A stretch of 64,000 nt of DNA from Butyricimonas faecihominis (GTDB taxonomy: Bacteria > Bacteroidota > Bacteroidia > Bacteroidales > Marinifilaceae): positions 1,927,880 to 1,991,879 of the forward strand of contig NZ_AP028155.1 in assembly GCF_033096445.1 (NCBI RefSeq), read 5' to 3'. The notes under the pieces are model-generated. The model was not told where the DNA came from and did not search any database. It saw nothing but the letters and a program-made list of their open reading frames with translations. This document shows, in pieces, positions 1 to 8,763 of the stretch (position 1 is the first letter of the stretch; each line of letters opens with the position of its first letter). Both the position numbers and the translations under genes were made by a program.

Positions 1-1
1 C

Positions 2-724
2 ATACACGGGTATGGCACCCGAATGGCTGGTGACACGTTACAAGCTTTTTCGGCAGGCGATGTGGCATTGATTCCACCATCCATGCATCACTATTGGAAA
101 TACGATCCTGCATCGACAGACAGCGACGGGTGCATCCATTACCTCATGGTTGCTTTTAACCACTCTCTTGTAGTGAGATGCATGGAGGTATTTCCTGAAT
201 TGCGAAACCGCTTGATAAACCTTACATTCCCTGTTAATGCATTAAAATTTGGCCCGGAAAGCTCTCGTGTTATTCGCAATATGTTATCACAAATGAACGA
301 CATGGATGATTTAGGACGATTGTGTGGAATGTTTCGTTTATTACCTGTCATTTTCAATTCACCCGATCATATTTTTGCAGGTAAACCCATGCAAATTGAA
401 CGTGACGTGAGGCGAATGCAACAAATTTGTACCTACGTGATGGCTCATTATGTTCATACGATCACTTTGGATGAAATTGCCGCCGAAATAGGAATGAACC
501 GTTCTGCATTTTGCTCTTACTTCAAGCGATGCAAAGGAATGACATTCTCACAATTTGTTACCCAATACCGTTTGAATACAGCTTGCGAACTTCTAAAACA
601 CTCGCAGAAACAGGTATCGGAGATCTGTTTTGCAGTAGGGTTTAATGACGTCCCACATTTCAATAGAGTTTTTAAAGAATCACAAGGAATAACACCCAAA
701 GAATACAGGAAACGAAACACCTAA
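2..724 (+). CDS. AraC-family transcriptional regulator (5' end outside window)
   Basis: Transcription factor with an N-terminal cupin-like sensing fold and a C-terminal pair of helix-turn-helix motifs. The frame is open back to base 2, and residues before the first ATG (base 23) read as cupin sequence (GYGTR, then SAGDVALIPP), so the true start lies upstream and ATG 23 is probably internal. The C-terminal third shows the AraC hallmarks: TLDEIAAEIGMNRSAFCSYFKR (first HTH, in part) and the signature region with VSEICFAVGFNDVPHFNRVFKE and GITPKEYR. The ligand is unknown; such proteins often govern sugar-use genes. No target operon is visible, because the next 538 bases lack a clear gene. Confident about family, not about target. 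Confidence 0.88.
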   Translation: MHGYGTRMAGDTLQAFSAGDVALIPPSMHHYWKYDPASTDSDGCIHYLMVAFNHSLVVRCMEVFPELRNRLINLTFPVNALKFGPESSRVIRNMLSQMNDMDDLGRLCGMFRLLPVIFNSPDHIFAGKPMQIERDVRRMQQICTYVMAHYVHTITLDEIAAEIGMNRSAFCSYFKRCKGMTFSQFVTQYRLNTACELLKHSQKQVSEICFAVGFNDVPHFNRVFKESQGITPKEYRKRNT

Positions 725-825
725 TTAAGCCTATTTCCCTTGAGAGATACTTAGCTGGAAATTTAAAATTAACGGGGTTTAGTATCTCTTTCCCCGGGGT
801 TATCCATGTCCGTCACATGCCGGCA

Positions 826-872
826 GGGCGACTATTGGGCGACTGTTAGGCGCCATCGCCCGATTGTCGCCC
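826..872. repeat. GC-rich imperfect inverted repeat built from GGGCGAC units
   Basis: Two direct copies of GGGCGAC (826-832 and 837-843) face TCGCCC (856-861) and GTCGCCC (866-872), with a GGCGCC palindrome (849-854) near the centre. The arms pair over roughly 13 of 17 positions with a four-base mismatch bulge. It could fold into a stable hairpin in DNA or RNA. There is no T-tract beside it, so a simple terminator is unlikely. Confidence 0.6.
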
Positions 873-945
873 GATCATCGCCGCCATTTTAACAGATGGG
901 AAACAAAAATAACATACTCGAATAACCCGTCAACCAAACCAATAA

Positions 946-1198
946 CGAGGCTATTCACGTTCAAGAATAATATTTTGGGGCATTATATCCCCGGTAAACG
1001 GCTGGGATAAGGGATACATCACCTATTTCGGTACTTCCAAGCCCGCCGGAACCATCTCTTCGCAACTTCTTGACAATAAACACATCATCTGGTGCAAGAA
1101 ATTAAAAAACACCGATATATTCCCAGTTTTATCCGGTCTTTTTCCTAACGGAAGGGGCAAATATGCTTTATTACATCGAACTCACGTTAGAATATGAA
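946..1198 (+). pseudogene. Possible coding remnant, unrecognised
   Basis: One frame stays open from just after a TAA (943-945) to a TGA near 1197, about 83 codons, and reads like ordinary protein in its second half (for example GWDKGYITYFGTSKPAG). It has no ATG and no recognisable domain, so it may be the tail of a decayed gene or chance. Treat as tentative. Confidence 0.2.
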
Positions 1199-1262
1199 AA
1201 AAAAGTAACTTCTCCCCCACTTCTCGGCAGGATTACCTATATTTCTCTTCTACAATAAATTC

Positions 1263-2168
1263 TTACTTCCTTTTCTTTTCCGTCTTCGCCAACTTTTCAT
1301 ACTCTTTTATTCTCCGCTCACACACTTGCTTGGTAACCTCTTCAAACTTTTCAACCTTCACCATCAAGTCTTCAACATCTTCCCGGCTTACTTTAAATTC
1401 CGGATTATAACGAGCTTCGATGTAAGAACACACAAGTATTTTAAATAATCGTTCTTCTTCTTCATTCCCAACAGGAAAAACTCGAATCAGTTCGGGAGCA
1501 TATCCACGTGAAGCCTTGAAAAGCTCTTCCAAATTATGCTCCTTATCATTCTTGAGAGTGAATGTTAGCATAATCGCATTGAACAAATTTTCACAAGCTT
1601 GATGTAAATTAAAAGAAGACATGACATATTCTTCCTTATCATACATAAAAACAGCTTGCTCCATAAAAAGTCTGGCTTTAGCGTATTTTTCTCCAAAATA
1701 TTCTTCCCCTTGTTTCTTTATTTCCCCAAACTTCAACGGTTTTCGCCTCGCCAGTTTATTTTTCCCACGGTTATAAAGCATTATCCCATCACGTTTCAAT
1801 TCAGTATAAAAATAACGACTGTATTTCAAATCCTCGTTTACTTTCTTAATACTGTCATGGATAAACTGCACGGGGACCCGGTAACGATGATCTCCCCGTT
1901 TATCATAGATATTACGGACACTTGCTAACTTATTTTCAATTTTATCATAGCTCCACGCACTGTTAATGACCAATATATCATAATCACTTTTGAAAGAAGT
2001 AGGTATGCCAAATTCCTCGCGTTCGTCATAACTCACGTAAGTACCACGGGCGTAACTTCCATAGAGGATAATCATCTCGCACACCGGGATTTTATCCAGA
2101 ATCAACTCAACGAGATATTTCAAGTCTTCCCGGTTTTTCTTGGGCAGGAAAGCGATTGACTTTTTCAT
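1263..2168 (-). CDS. Nucleotidyltransferase-HEPN fusion protein
   Basis: A 301-residue protein joining an N-terminal DNA-polymerase-beta-type nucleotidyltransferase (MNT) domain to a C-terminal HEPN domain. The MNT signature is visible: GSYARG at residues 37-42 and the metal-binding D62/D64 in SDYDILV, separated by an unusually long loop. The C-terminal half (from about residue 160) is helical and carries the HEPN-like LHQACENLFNAI segment followed by EHNLEEL. In two-gene MNT/HEPN pairs the HEPN partner is a toxin RNase and MNT the antitoxin; single-chain fusions are common in Bacteroidales and their role is unclear. I see no obvious Rx4-6H RNase motif. A -7 box CAAATGTA (2191-2198, minus strand TACATTTG) lies just upstream. 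Its neighbours give no functional hint. Confidence 0.8.
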   Translation of the reverse strand: MKKSIAFLPKKNREDLKYLVELILDKIPVCEMIILYGSYARGTYVSYDEREEFGIPTSFKSDYDILVINSAWSYDKIENKLASVRNIYDKRGDHRYRVPVQFIHDSIKKVNEDLKYSRYFYTELKRDGIMLYNRGKNKLARRKPLKFGEIKKQGEEYFGEKYAKARLFMEQAVFMYDKEEYVMSSFNLHQACENLFNAIMLTFTLKNDKEHNLEELFKASRGYAPELIRVFPVGNEEEERLFKILVCSYIEARYNPEFKVSREDVEDLMVKVEKFEEVTKQVCERRIKEYEKLAKTEKKRK

Positions 2169-2225
2169 AAATAGCTATTTATTACAAGAGCAAATGTAAC
2201 ATTTTTTCTCCTAGAAAGCTCCAGA

Positions 2226-2269
2226 CAAAAAAAATACCCCTCGAAATCATACGATTAAGAGGGGTATTT
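2226..2269 (-). terminator. Rho-independent terminator of the tRNA operon
   Basis: Perfect 11-bp stem, AAATACCCCTC (2232-2242) with GAGGGGTATTT (2259-2269), followed on the minus strand by a run of T (plus-strand A at 2227-2234). It begins two bases after the tRNA-Leu 3' end, so it closes the Gln-Leu tRNA transcript. Confidence 0.85.
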
Positions 2270-2270
2270 G

Positions 2271-2354
2271 TACCCAGAACAGGACTCGAACCTGCACAGC
2301 CGTACGGCCACTAGTCCCTGAAACTAGCGTGTCTACCGATTCCACCACCTGGGC
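2271..2354 (-). tRNA. tRNA-Leu (anticodon CAG)
   Basis: An 84-base class II tRNA with a long variable arm. The acceptor stem begins GCCCAGG and closes before discriminator A. The anticodon stem CTAGT/ACTAG encloses the loop TTCAGGG, giving anticodon CAG (codon CUG). The T-loop GGTTCGAGTCC is canonical. The 3' CCA is not encoded. Confidence 0.95.
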
Positions 2355-2421
2355 ATGATTTCAAAGACCGAGAAGAAAAAACCTTGCAACTTCCCTGCTG
2401 CAAGGCCCCTCTTCATGTTTG

Positions 2422-2492
2422 TTGTCCCACAAGGATTCGAACCTTGACTGACAGAACCAAAATCTGCTGTGCTACCATTACACAATGGGACA
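2422..2492 (-). tRNA. tRNA-Gln (anticodon UUG)
   Basis: A 71-base cloverleaf: acceptor TGTCCCA pairs fully with TGGGACA, discriminator A, anticodon stem GCAGA/TCTGT around the loop TTTTGGT, giving UUG (CAA/CAG codons). T-arm GGTTCGAATCC is canonical. It lies upstream of tRNA-Leu on the same strand with 67 bases between, so the two are most likely co-transcribed. Confidence 0.95.
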
Positions 2493-2536
2493 ATCTTCAT
2501 GTCGCTTCAACAACCGCTGTTGTTATTTTGACGCTG

Positions 2537-2567
2537 CAAATGTAGAGCATTTTTTTATTTCACCAAA
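2537..2567 (-). promoter_or_regulatory. Promoter of the tRNA-Gln/Leu operon
   Basis: On the minus strand the sequence has TTTG (plus-strand CAAA 2564-2567), exactly 19 bases, then TACATTTG (plus-strand 2537-2544). This matches the Bacteroidetes -33/-7 consensus fully. It lies 45 bases before the 5' end of tRNA-Gln. Confidence 0.8.
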
Positions 2568-2680
2568 AGAAAATGCAGAAAAATTAAAAGAAAATTGCTA
2601 TTTTCGTGCTGTCGAAAAATGACATTTTTGTTATAGCCTTGAATATTAATAAGAAATATAAATTCAAACTAAGGAGAAGC

Positions 2681-5600
2681 ATGTGCAACATTAAAAATCA
2701 CCCAACATTAAGCTACAGGTTGATCAATAATGTCACCGGATGGGTGGCGTTCGTGGTGGCCAGTATTACTTACATTCTTACGGTCGAACCAACAGCCAGC
2801 CTTTGGGACTGTGGTGAGTTTATTACAACTTCAGTCGGACTGCAAGTAGGACACCCTCCCGGAGCGCCTCTATTCATGATTATCTCACGACTATTCGCCA
2901 TATTCGCACCAAGTCCCGAAACCCAATCCTACATGATCAACATCATGTCGGCTCTATGTTCCGGGTTCACGATCTTGTTCCTGTTTTGGACGATCACGCA
3001 TTTGGCTAAAAAAGTCGTGGTAAAAGAAGGGGAAGAATGTTCTATGGGACAATTGTGCGGGATCATGGGAGCCGGACTTGTTGGGGCATTAACCTACACG
3101 TTCACAGACACGTTTTGGTTTTCAGCTGTCGAGGGTGAAGTTTATGCCATGTCGTCCTTGATCACGGCCGTCGTGTTCTGGGCAATTTTGAAATGGGAAA
3201 ATGTTGCTTTTCAACCTTATGCCAATCGTTGGTTAATCTTTATCGCCTACATGGTCGGACTGTCCATCGGCGTTCACTTGTTGAACTTGCTGGTAATCCC
3301 TGCCATTGTATTCATATATTATTTCAAAAAATACGAAACCACCAAGTGGGGTATTATCAAATCAGCGGCCCTTTCTATCGTCATACTGGGCGTGATCATG
3401 TGGGGTATTATCCCGGGCGTGATTATCGTTGCAGGCTGGTTTGAATTGCTGTTCGTGAATGGCTTTGGAATGCCTTTTAACACGGGTGTTGTCATCTACG
3501 CGTTACTCTTAATCGCCGGACTGACTTTCGGAATCCGGTACACGTTAAAACACAACCACACGGTTGTGAACACGATCTTAACCTGTTTCGTGGTCATGCT
3601 TATCGGGTACTCCTGCTACGCGATGGTCGTTATCCGTTCCGTAAGTAATCCCCCGATTGACGAAAATAGCCCGGACAACGTGTTCGCACTGCTTTCTTAT
3701 ATCAGTCGTGATCAATACGGCCAAGAACCATTGGTTTACGGCCCTTACTTCAATGCCCCGGTTATTGGCGTAGAGGATGCCGGACCTATTTATTACCAAA
3801 ACGAAAAAACGGGTAAATATGATATTGTGGATCATAAAAAAGAAGTAAAATATGATCCTCGTTTCTGCACGATCCTCCCGCGTATGTATAGCCAAGCTCG
3901 TGAACCACAGGTATATTATGAGTGGGTGGGACAACCCAAAGGCCCCGTGTACATGGTGGACGGACAACCTGTTCAGAAACCAAGTTTCGGACAAAACCTA
4001 AGTTTCATGTTCCGTTACCAACTCGGACACATGTATTTCAGGTACTTCATGTGGAACTTCTCCGGGCGTCAGAATGATATTCAAGGACATGGAGATTTCC
4101 GTTATGGTAACTGGATCTCGGGTATTCCTTTTATAGATAATATTCTGGTCGGTGATCAGAGCGTGATGCCGGACACGTTGAAACATGACAAGGCAAACAA
4201 TAAATATTACATGCTTCCCTTTATCCTCGGGTTGCTGGGAATGTTCTATCAATATCAACGGGGAAAACAAGGGAAAAAAGATTTCTGGGTGGTTATGCTA
4301 CTCTTCTTCTTCACGGGTATTGCCATCGTGCTTTACCTGAACCAATATCCGTATCAACCGCGGGAACGTGACTATGCCTATGCCGGATCGTTCTATGCCT
4401 TTGCTATCTGGATCGGTTTCGGGGTTCTCTACCTGTGGGATTTACTTCAGAAGAAGATGGATTCCCGCAACGCAGCTATTATCGTCACCGCTGTTTGCCT
4501 GTTCGCCGTTCCGGTAAATATGGCAGCACAAAACTGGGATGATCATGATCGTGACGGACGTTATGCAACCATTGCTCATGCCAAGAACTACCTAAGCACG
4601 TGTGCCCCGAACGCTATCCTGTTCACTTACGGGGATAATGATACGTTCCCTCTATGGTACGCACAGGAAGTGGAAGGTTTCCGTCGGGATGTACGTATCG
4701 TGAACCTAAGTTTGCTTGCCGGAGACTGGTACATTGATCAGATGAAACGGAAAGCCTACGAAAGTGACGGGGTACCCATTTCTTTCACGAAAGACCAATA
4801 CCATGCCGGAGTACGGGATTTTGTCACGATTGAAGAACGAGTGCAACAACCTTTCAGCATGAAAGAAGTCATGGAATTTGTTGCCAGCGACAGACCGGAA
4901 ACCAAATCCAACCGTTACCAAGGAGGTGCCGTGGACTTCATCCCGACACGCAGCCTGTATATCCCCGTGGATAAGAAAAAAGTACTGGCAAACGGAACCG
5001 TACAACCCAAAGATTCCGCGTTAATTGTAGACAGAGTAGAAATTCAATTAAAAGGTAGCTCTTTGAATAAATCACAATTAATGGTACTGGATATATTAGC
5101 GACCAACAACTGGGAACGTCCGGTATACTTCGGAGTAGGTATGGGACAAGACAGTTACATGGGCTTCGATAAGTATTTCCAACTAGAAGGAGCTGCTTAC
5201 CGGGTTGTACCTATCAAGTCGGAAAACAACGAGGCTTATTATGATTTCGGACGAATCAACACGGAAATCCTGTATGATAACCTGATGAATAAATTCGTTT
5301 GGGGAAACATCAAGGACCCGAAAGTCAATATCGATCATTTCCATGACAACACCATTGCCGTGATGAAATACCGGAACACCTTCTTGCGTTTAGCAGAACA
5401 ATTAATGCAAGAGGCCGCCACGGAAACACGGGTTATCGGGGACACGATTATCAATGAAATCACAGATTCGAGCAAAATTCAAGAGGCTGTCAGAGTGCTG
5501 GATAAATCTCTGGAAGAAATTCCGTTATATCAAGTTCCGGCTGACTTCTTCTTGTTAAATTACATCTCGATCTACTATGCTGCCGGCGAGAAAGAGAAGG

Positions 5601-5869
5601 GGAACGATCTGGCATGGGCACTGGCTCTTGATAACGCTCAAATGTTGAGATATATCGGATCACTTTCTCAGAATCGCAGAAAAGCATTGGAAAATGACGA
5701 GAGAAGAAGTATGCAGGCGTTACAAATGCTCGTCGACATGGCCAGAAGAAACGGGGAAAATGCCTTTGCCCAAGAAATTCAGGACATGGTGGAAAGCACG
5801 TTAAGCGGACGGCCTGTAACCAGCAAGCGGGTAAACAAAAACTTCCCGATGGTTAGTCAAGATAAGTGA
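2681..5869 (+). CDS. DUF2723 (GT117-type) membrane glycosyltransferase-like protein
   Basis: A 1062-residue integral membrane protein of the DUF2723 family, related to human TMEM260 and placed with GT117 protein O-mannosyltransferases. The N-terminal family core begins right away: WVAFVVASITYILTVEPTAS, then LWDCGEFI and the GHPPGAPLF motif, followed by many hydrophobic helices to about residue 600 and a soluble C-terminal region. Start chosen at ATG 2681 because AAGGAGAAG precedes it and the family pattern starts soon after; the frame is open back to GTG 2606. The acidic D/E in WDCGEF is the conserved catalytic-type motif of such transferases. In Bacteroidetes this family is a candidate for glycosylating exported proteins; that role is inference here. 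It stands as a single transcript, closed by the hairpin at 5887. Confidence 0.85.
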   Translation: MCNIKNHPTLSYRLINNVTGWVAFVVASITYILTVEPTASLWDCGEFITTSVGLQVGHPPGAPLFMIISRLFAIFAPSPETQSYMINIMSALCSGFTILFLFWTITHLAKKVVVKEGEECSMGQLCGIMGAGLVGALTYTFTDTFWFSAVEGEVYAMSSLITAVVFWAILKWENVAFQPYANRWLIFIAYMVGLSIGVHLLNLLVIPAIVFIYYFKKYETTKWGIIKSAALSIVILGVIMWGIIPGVIIVAGWFELLFVNGFGMPFNTGVVIYALLLIAGLTFGIRYTLKHNHTVVNTILTCFVVMLIGYSCYAMVVIRSVSNPPIDENSPDNVFALLSYISRDQYGQEPLVYGPYFNAPVIGVEDAGPIYYQNEKTGKYDIVDHKKEVKYDPRFCTILPRMYSQAREPQVYYEWVGQPKGPVYMVDGQPVQKPSFGQNLSFMFRYQLGHMYFRYFMWNFSGRQNDIQGHGDFRYGNWISGIPFIDNILVGDQSVMPDTLKHDKANNKYYMLPFILGLLGMFYQYQRGKQGKKDFWVVMLLFFFTGIAIVLYLNQYPYQPRERDYAYAGSFYAFAIWIGFGVLYLWDLLQKKMDSRNAAIIVTAVCLFAVPVNMAAQNWDDHDRDGRYATIAHAKNYLSTCAPNAILFTYGDNDTFPLWYAQEVEGFRRDVRIVNLSLLAGDWYIDQMKRKAYESDGVPISFTKDQYHAGVRDFVTIEERVQQPFSMKEVMEFVASDRPETKSNRYQGGAVDFIPTRSLYIPVDKKKVLANGTVQPKDSALIVDRVEIQLKGSSLNKSQLMVLDILATNNWERPVYFGVGMGQDSYMGFDKYFQLEGAAYRVVPIKSENNEAYYDFGRINTEILYDNLMNKFVWGNIKDPKVNIDHFHDNTIAVMKYRNTFLRLAEQLMQEAATETRVIGDTIINEITDSSKIQEAVRVLDKSLEEIPLYQVPADFFLLNYISIYYAAGEKEKGNDLAWALALDNAQMLRYIGSLSQNRRKALENDERRSMQALQMLVDMARRNGENAFAQEIQDMVESTLSGRPVTSKRVNKNFPMVSQDK

Positions 5870-5886
5870 GATAACATATACGAATC

Positions 5887-5922
5887 ATTCGTCCCTTCGT
5901 ATGGAGGGACGAATTTTATTTA
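5887..5922 (+). terminator. Terminator after the DUF2723 gene
   Basis: Perfect 10-bp stem ATTCGTCCCT/AGGGACGAAT (5887-5896, 5905-5914) with an 8-base loop and a following TTTATTT tract. It separates the DUF2723 gene from prfB. Confidence 0.85.
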
Positions 5923-5937
5923 TAAACTTAATACACA

Positions 5938-7030
5938 ATGATCACAATAGACCATATCAAAGAATTGGCAGAGCGAGGTGAAGCATTGAGGAGGTATCTT
6001 TGACATCGATGGCAAGAAGATACAACTCGCTGAAGAAGAGTTAAGAACACAAAACCCGTCCCTATGGGATAATCCCAAGGAGGCAGAGGCCTTGATGAAG
6101 AAAGTCCGGGAATTGAAATCTTGGATCGAGGGTTACGAACAGGTGACCTCAGCCGTGGGGGATTTACAGGTACTTTTCGATTTCGCCAAAGAGGGAGAAG
6201 CAACCGAGGAAGAAGTGGACGCCCAATACCAAGAGACCATACGAGTACTGGAAGACATCGAGATGCGTAACATGCTGCGCCGGGAAGAAGATCACTTCGG
6301 AGCCATCATGAAAATCAATTCCGGAGCCGGAGGTACGGAAAGTATGGACTGGGCCAGTATGCTGTACCGGATGTATATCCGCTGGGGAGAATTAAACGGT
6401 TACAAGGTAAAACACGTGGATTACCAGGAAGGTGAAGAGGCCGGTATCAAATCAGCTACTCTCGAATTCGAGGGAGACTACGCTTACGGGTATCTGAAAT
6501 CAGAAAACGGTGTTCACCGATTGGTTCGTTTATCGCCATATAATGCGGCCAATAAACGAATGACATCTTTTGCATCCGTGTTCGTTTATCCCGCCGTGGA
6601 TGACACGATCGAGATCACGATCAACCCCGCTGACATCAGTTGGGACACCTTCCGAAGTGGTGGTGCGGGTGGTCAGAACGTGAACAAGGTGGAAACCGGA
6701 GTCCGGTTACGCCACGCTCCTACCGGAATCATGATCGAGAACACGGAATCACGTTCACAGTTGCAAAACCGTGAAAATGCCATGCGTTTATTGAAAGCCC
6801 AATTGTACGAACTGGAATTACAAAAGCGTCAGGAAGAACGGGATAAAGTGGAAGGAACGAAAAAAAAGATCGAGTGGGGGTCACAAATCCGCAGTTATGT
6901 ATTCGACGACCGCCGGGTGAAAGATCATCGTACCAACTACCAGACATCAAACGTACAGGCAGTTATGGACGGAGAGATCAACGAGTTCATTAAAGCCTAC
7001 TTGATGATGTTCGGTGGCGGAGAAGAATAA
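5938..7030 (+). CDS. prfB: Peptide chain release factor 2, with programmed +1 frameshift
   Basis: RF2 recognises UGA and UAA stop codons and triggers peptide release on the ribosome. Translation starts at ATG 5938, runs 21 codons to CTT (5998-6000), meets an in-frame TGA (6001-6003), and must shift +1 to continue at GAC 6002; the total is 363 residues. The GGQ catalytic motif is at about residues 244-246 ([11 protein letters not shown]). The stop-recognition tripeptide reads SPY (about 199-201) where E. coli has SPF; the same variant is usual in Bacteroidetes as I recall. The [20 protein letters not shown] signature (in part) is intact. Annotation as a gene starting near 6092 would lose about 50 residues. 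The frameshift makes expression self-limiting: ample RF2 terminates early at the UGA. Confidence 0.96.
5989..6003 (+). promoter_or_regulatory. RF2 programmed +1 frameshift site
   Basis: AGGAGG (5989-5994), three-base spacer TAT, then CTT TGA C. This is the standard RF2 arrangement: an internal Shine-Dalgarno-like sequence next to a slippery CUU codon and a UGA stop. The spacing is exactly canonical. Slippage of the CUU tRNA onto UUU moves the ribosome into the +1 frame. Confidence 0.95.
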
Positions 7031-7133
7031 AAGCAATCAATTTATGATTTATGAATTACGATTTACGAAAAGAAAAAGCGTTGCTTTGTGGAAGGGAATC
7101 TAAAATCATAAATCTAAAATCTAAAATGAATAG

Positions 7134-8075
7134 ATGGATTTAAACTTTAATAGTTGCAAGATATTGATCGTCGGGGACGTGATGCTTGACAAATACTATT
7201 TCGGAAAGGTGGAACGTATTTCCCCGGAAGCTCCAGTTCCAATAGTAAATATCGTGACCGAGGAATCCCGTTTAGGCGGGGCCTCGAACGTGGCCAACAA
7301 CATCACAAGTCTTGGTGGGCAGGCCACGTTATGCGGGGCTATCGGCTATGACTTTTTCGGGAAAGAGATTGAACGTATGGCTCACCGGAAAGGGATCAAA
7401 ACCGATTTTGTCAAAACCGAGCAACCCACGATCACGAAAGCGCGCATCATCGGTGGAAGGCAACAGATTGTCCGTATAGATTACGAGCAACATTTGGAAC
7501 TTTCTGAAAAAGCAAGAGAAGATATTCAAACCCATCTTGCCTCGCTCTTCCAAGAGTTCCCTACCCTTGTTATTTCTGATTATGGAAAAGGCATGATCTC
7601 GGAAGAATTATGTTCGTTTTTGATAAAAACGGCAAAATCACATGGAACCCGTGTTATCGTGGACCCGAAAGGGCAAAACTGGAAGAAATATGCAGGGGCA
7701 GACTTGATTACTCCTAATGTAAAAGAATTAGGTGACATTATTGGCCACCCGGTGAAAAATAACGACCAAGATATTGCCATGGCAGCCTTGGAAATCGTTC
7801 ATCACTACGGTTTATCGGCATTACTTGTCACCCGGAGCGAACAAGGGATGAGCTTGATTTCCGATCAAAATATTTTGCATCTCCCCACACATTCTCAAGA
7901 AGTATTTGATGTAAGTGGAGCCGGAGACACGGTTGTGGCGGCCCTTTCACTAGCCTTAACCCAAGGTCAGGATATCACGGAAGCCATGCGTATTGCGAAC
8001 GTGGCAGCCGGAATTGTTGTTCAGAAAATCGGGACTGCAACTCTCAGCGTAGAGGAATTAAACACAAATCTATAA
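7134..8075 (+). CDS. hldE: D-glycero-beta-D-manno-heptose-7-phosphate kinase (PfkB family)
   Basis: Kinase domain of the ADP-heptose pathway, which supplies the LPS inner core: it phosphorylates heptose-7-phosphate at C1. At 313 residues it matches the stand-alone kinase half (RfaE1/HldE N-domain); no nucleotidyltransferase half follows. Motifs seen: GDVMLDKYYFGKVERISPEAPVP (N-terminal family signature, in part), GGASNVANNI, VDPKG, and the PfkB end signature DVSGAGDTVVAAL with catalytic Asp in GAGD. The 100 bases before it carry three copies of AATCTAAAAT. It is closed by a strong hairpin at 8077. Exact gene name could equally be rfaE1 or hldA. Confidence 0.88.
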   Translation: MDLNFNSCKILIVGDVMLDKYYFGKVERISPEAPVPIVNIVTEESRLGGASNVANNITSLGGQATLCGAIGYDFFGKEIERMAHRKGIKTDFVKTEQPTITKARIIGGRQQIVRIDYEQHLELSEKAREDIQTHLASLFQEFPTLVISDYGKGMISEELCSFLIKTAKSHGTRVIVDPKGQNWKKYAGADLITPNVKELGDIIGHPVKNNDQDIAMAALEIVHHYGLSALLVTRSEQGMSLISDQNILHLPTHSQEVFDVSGAGDTVVAALSLALTQGQDITEAMRIANVAAGIVVQKIGTATLSVEELNTNL

Positions 8076-8076
8076 G

Positions 8077-8107
8077 AAAAAAGGCTGTTTAAAAAACAGC
8101 CTTTTTA
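8077..8107. terminator. Bidirectional terminator between hldE and pdxT
   Basis: AAAAAGGCTGTTT pairs with AAACAGCCTTTTT around a very short loop, with A on one side and T on the other, so it can stop transcripts from both converging genes. It overlaps the pdxT stop codon at 8105. Confidence 0.9.
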
Positions 8108-8671
8108 AATCTTAGATACAAAGTATTTCAAGAATGCCGTATTATCTGTAAGTTCCGGATGGAAAGATGTTACCAACATATTCTTTTCTTCCGCTGCAAC
8201 GATATGCCCATCAAGCTCACACAGAATTTTTACCCCATCCTTCACGCTCGTGATATAAGGGGCACGAATAAACACCAACTCAATTTCTTTCGAATCTACC
8301 GCCGGAATCACTTTTTTCGTGGCAAAACTGTCGATCTGGCTCCCGTAAGCATTACGCCGAACGGCAATATCCATCACGCCCAAATGAGTCACAGAATCGT
8401 TCACGAGTTCTTTGGCCAGCAAGATCATTCCCGCACAAGTTCCCCATACCGGCAGCCCACTCTGGATTTTCCCGCGTAAAGGCTCCATAAGTCCGGTCCG
8501 ATTAAGAATCTTTCCCATAGTGGTACTCTCCCCCCCTGGTAGAATGATCCCATCAATCTCTTCCAACTGCTCCGGATATTTCACGATCACGGGTTCATGA
8601 CCAATAGCCTTAATCTGGCGTTCATGTTCAATAATCGCCCCCTGAAAACCTAAAATTCCAATCTTCTTCAT
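8105..8671 (-). CDS. pdxT: Pyridoxal 5'-phosphate synthase glutaminase subunit
   Basis: Glutaminase that frees ammonia from glutamine and channels it to PdxS for PLP (vitamin B6) synthesis. The 188-residue length fits the family. The class I amidotransferase triad is visible: C79 in WGTCAGM, H171 and E173 in SFHPEL; LPGGES sits near residue 44. The start is set at ATG 8671 because MKKIGILGFQG is the family N-terminus; the frame extends 10 codons further without family likeness. It lies 92 bases downstream of pdxS on the same strand, as expected for the 12:12 PdxS-PdxT complex. Confidence 0.95.
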   Translation of the reverse strand: MKKIGILGFQGAIIEHERQIKAIGHEPVIVKYPEQLEEIDGIILPGGESTTMGKILNRTGLMEPLRGKIQSGLPVWGTCAGMILLAKELVNDSVTHLGVMDIAVRRNAYGSQIDSFATKKVIPAVDSKEIELVFIRAPYITSVKDGVKILCELDGHIVAAEEKNMLVTSFHPELTDNTAFLKYFVSKI

Positions 8672-8763
8672 GACAAAAAATATAAGGTTCATAAAGTTCA
8701 TAAAATCTATAAAGCAAGTTACCTTATGAACCTTACAAACCTTACGAACTTTATAAACTATTC

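Larger units (their letters stand above)
725..1262. other. Gene-poor stretch, probably decayed
   Basis: No convincing intact gene lies here. Bases 790-890 are markedly GC-rich against AT-rich surroundings and hold a large inverted repeat (826-872). Bases 946-1198 are open in one plus-strand frame without a good start. Together these suggest the remains of an acquired segment between the AraC gene and the HEPN gene. I do not recognise its origin. Confidence 0.4.
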
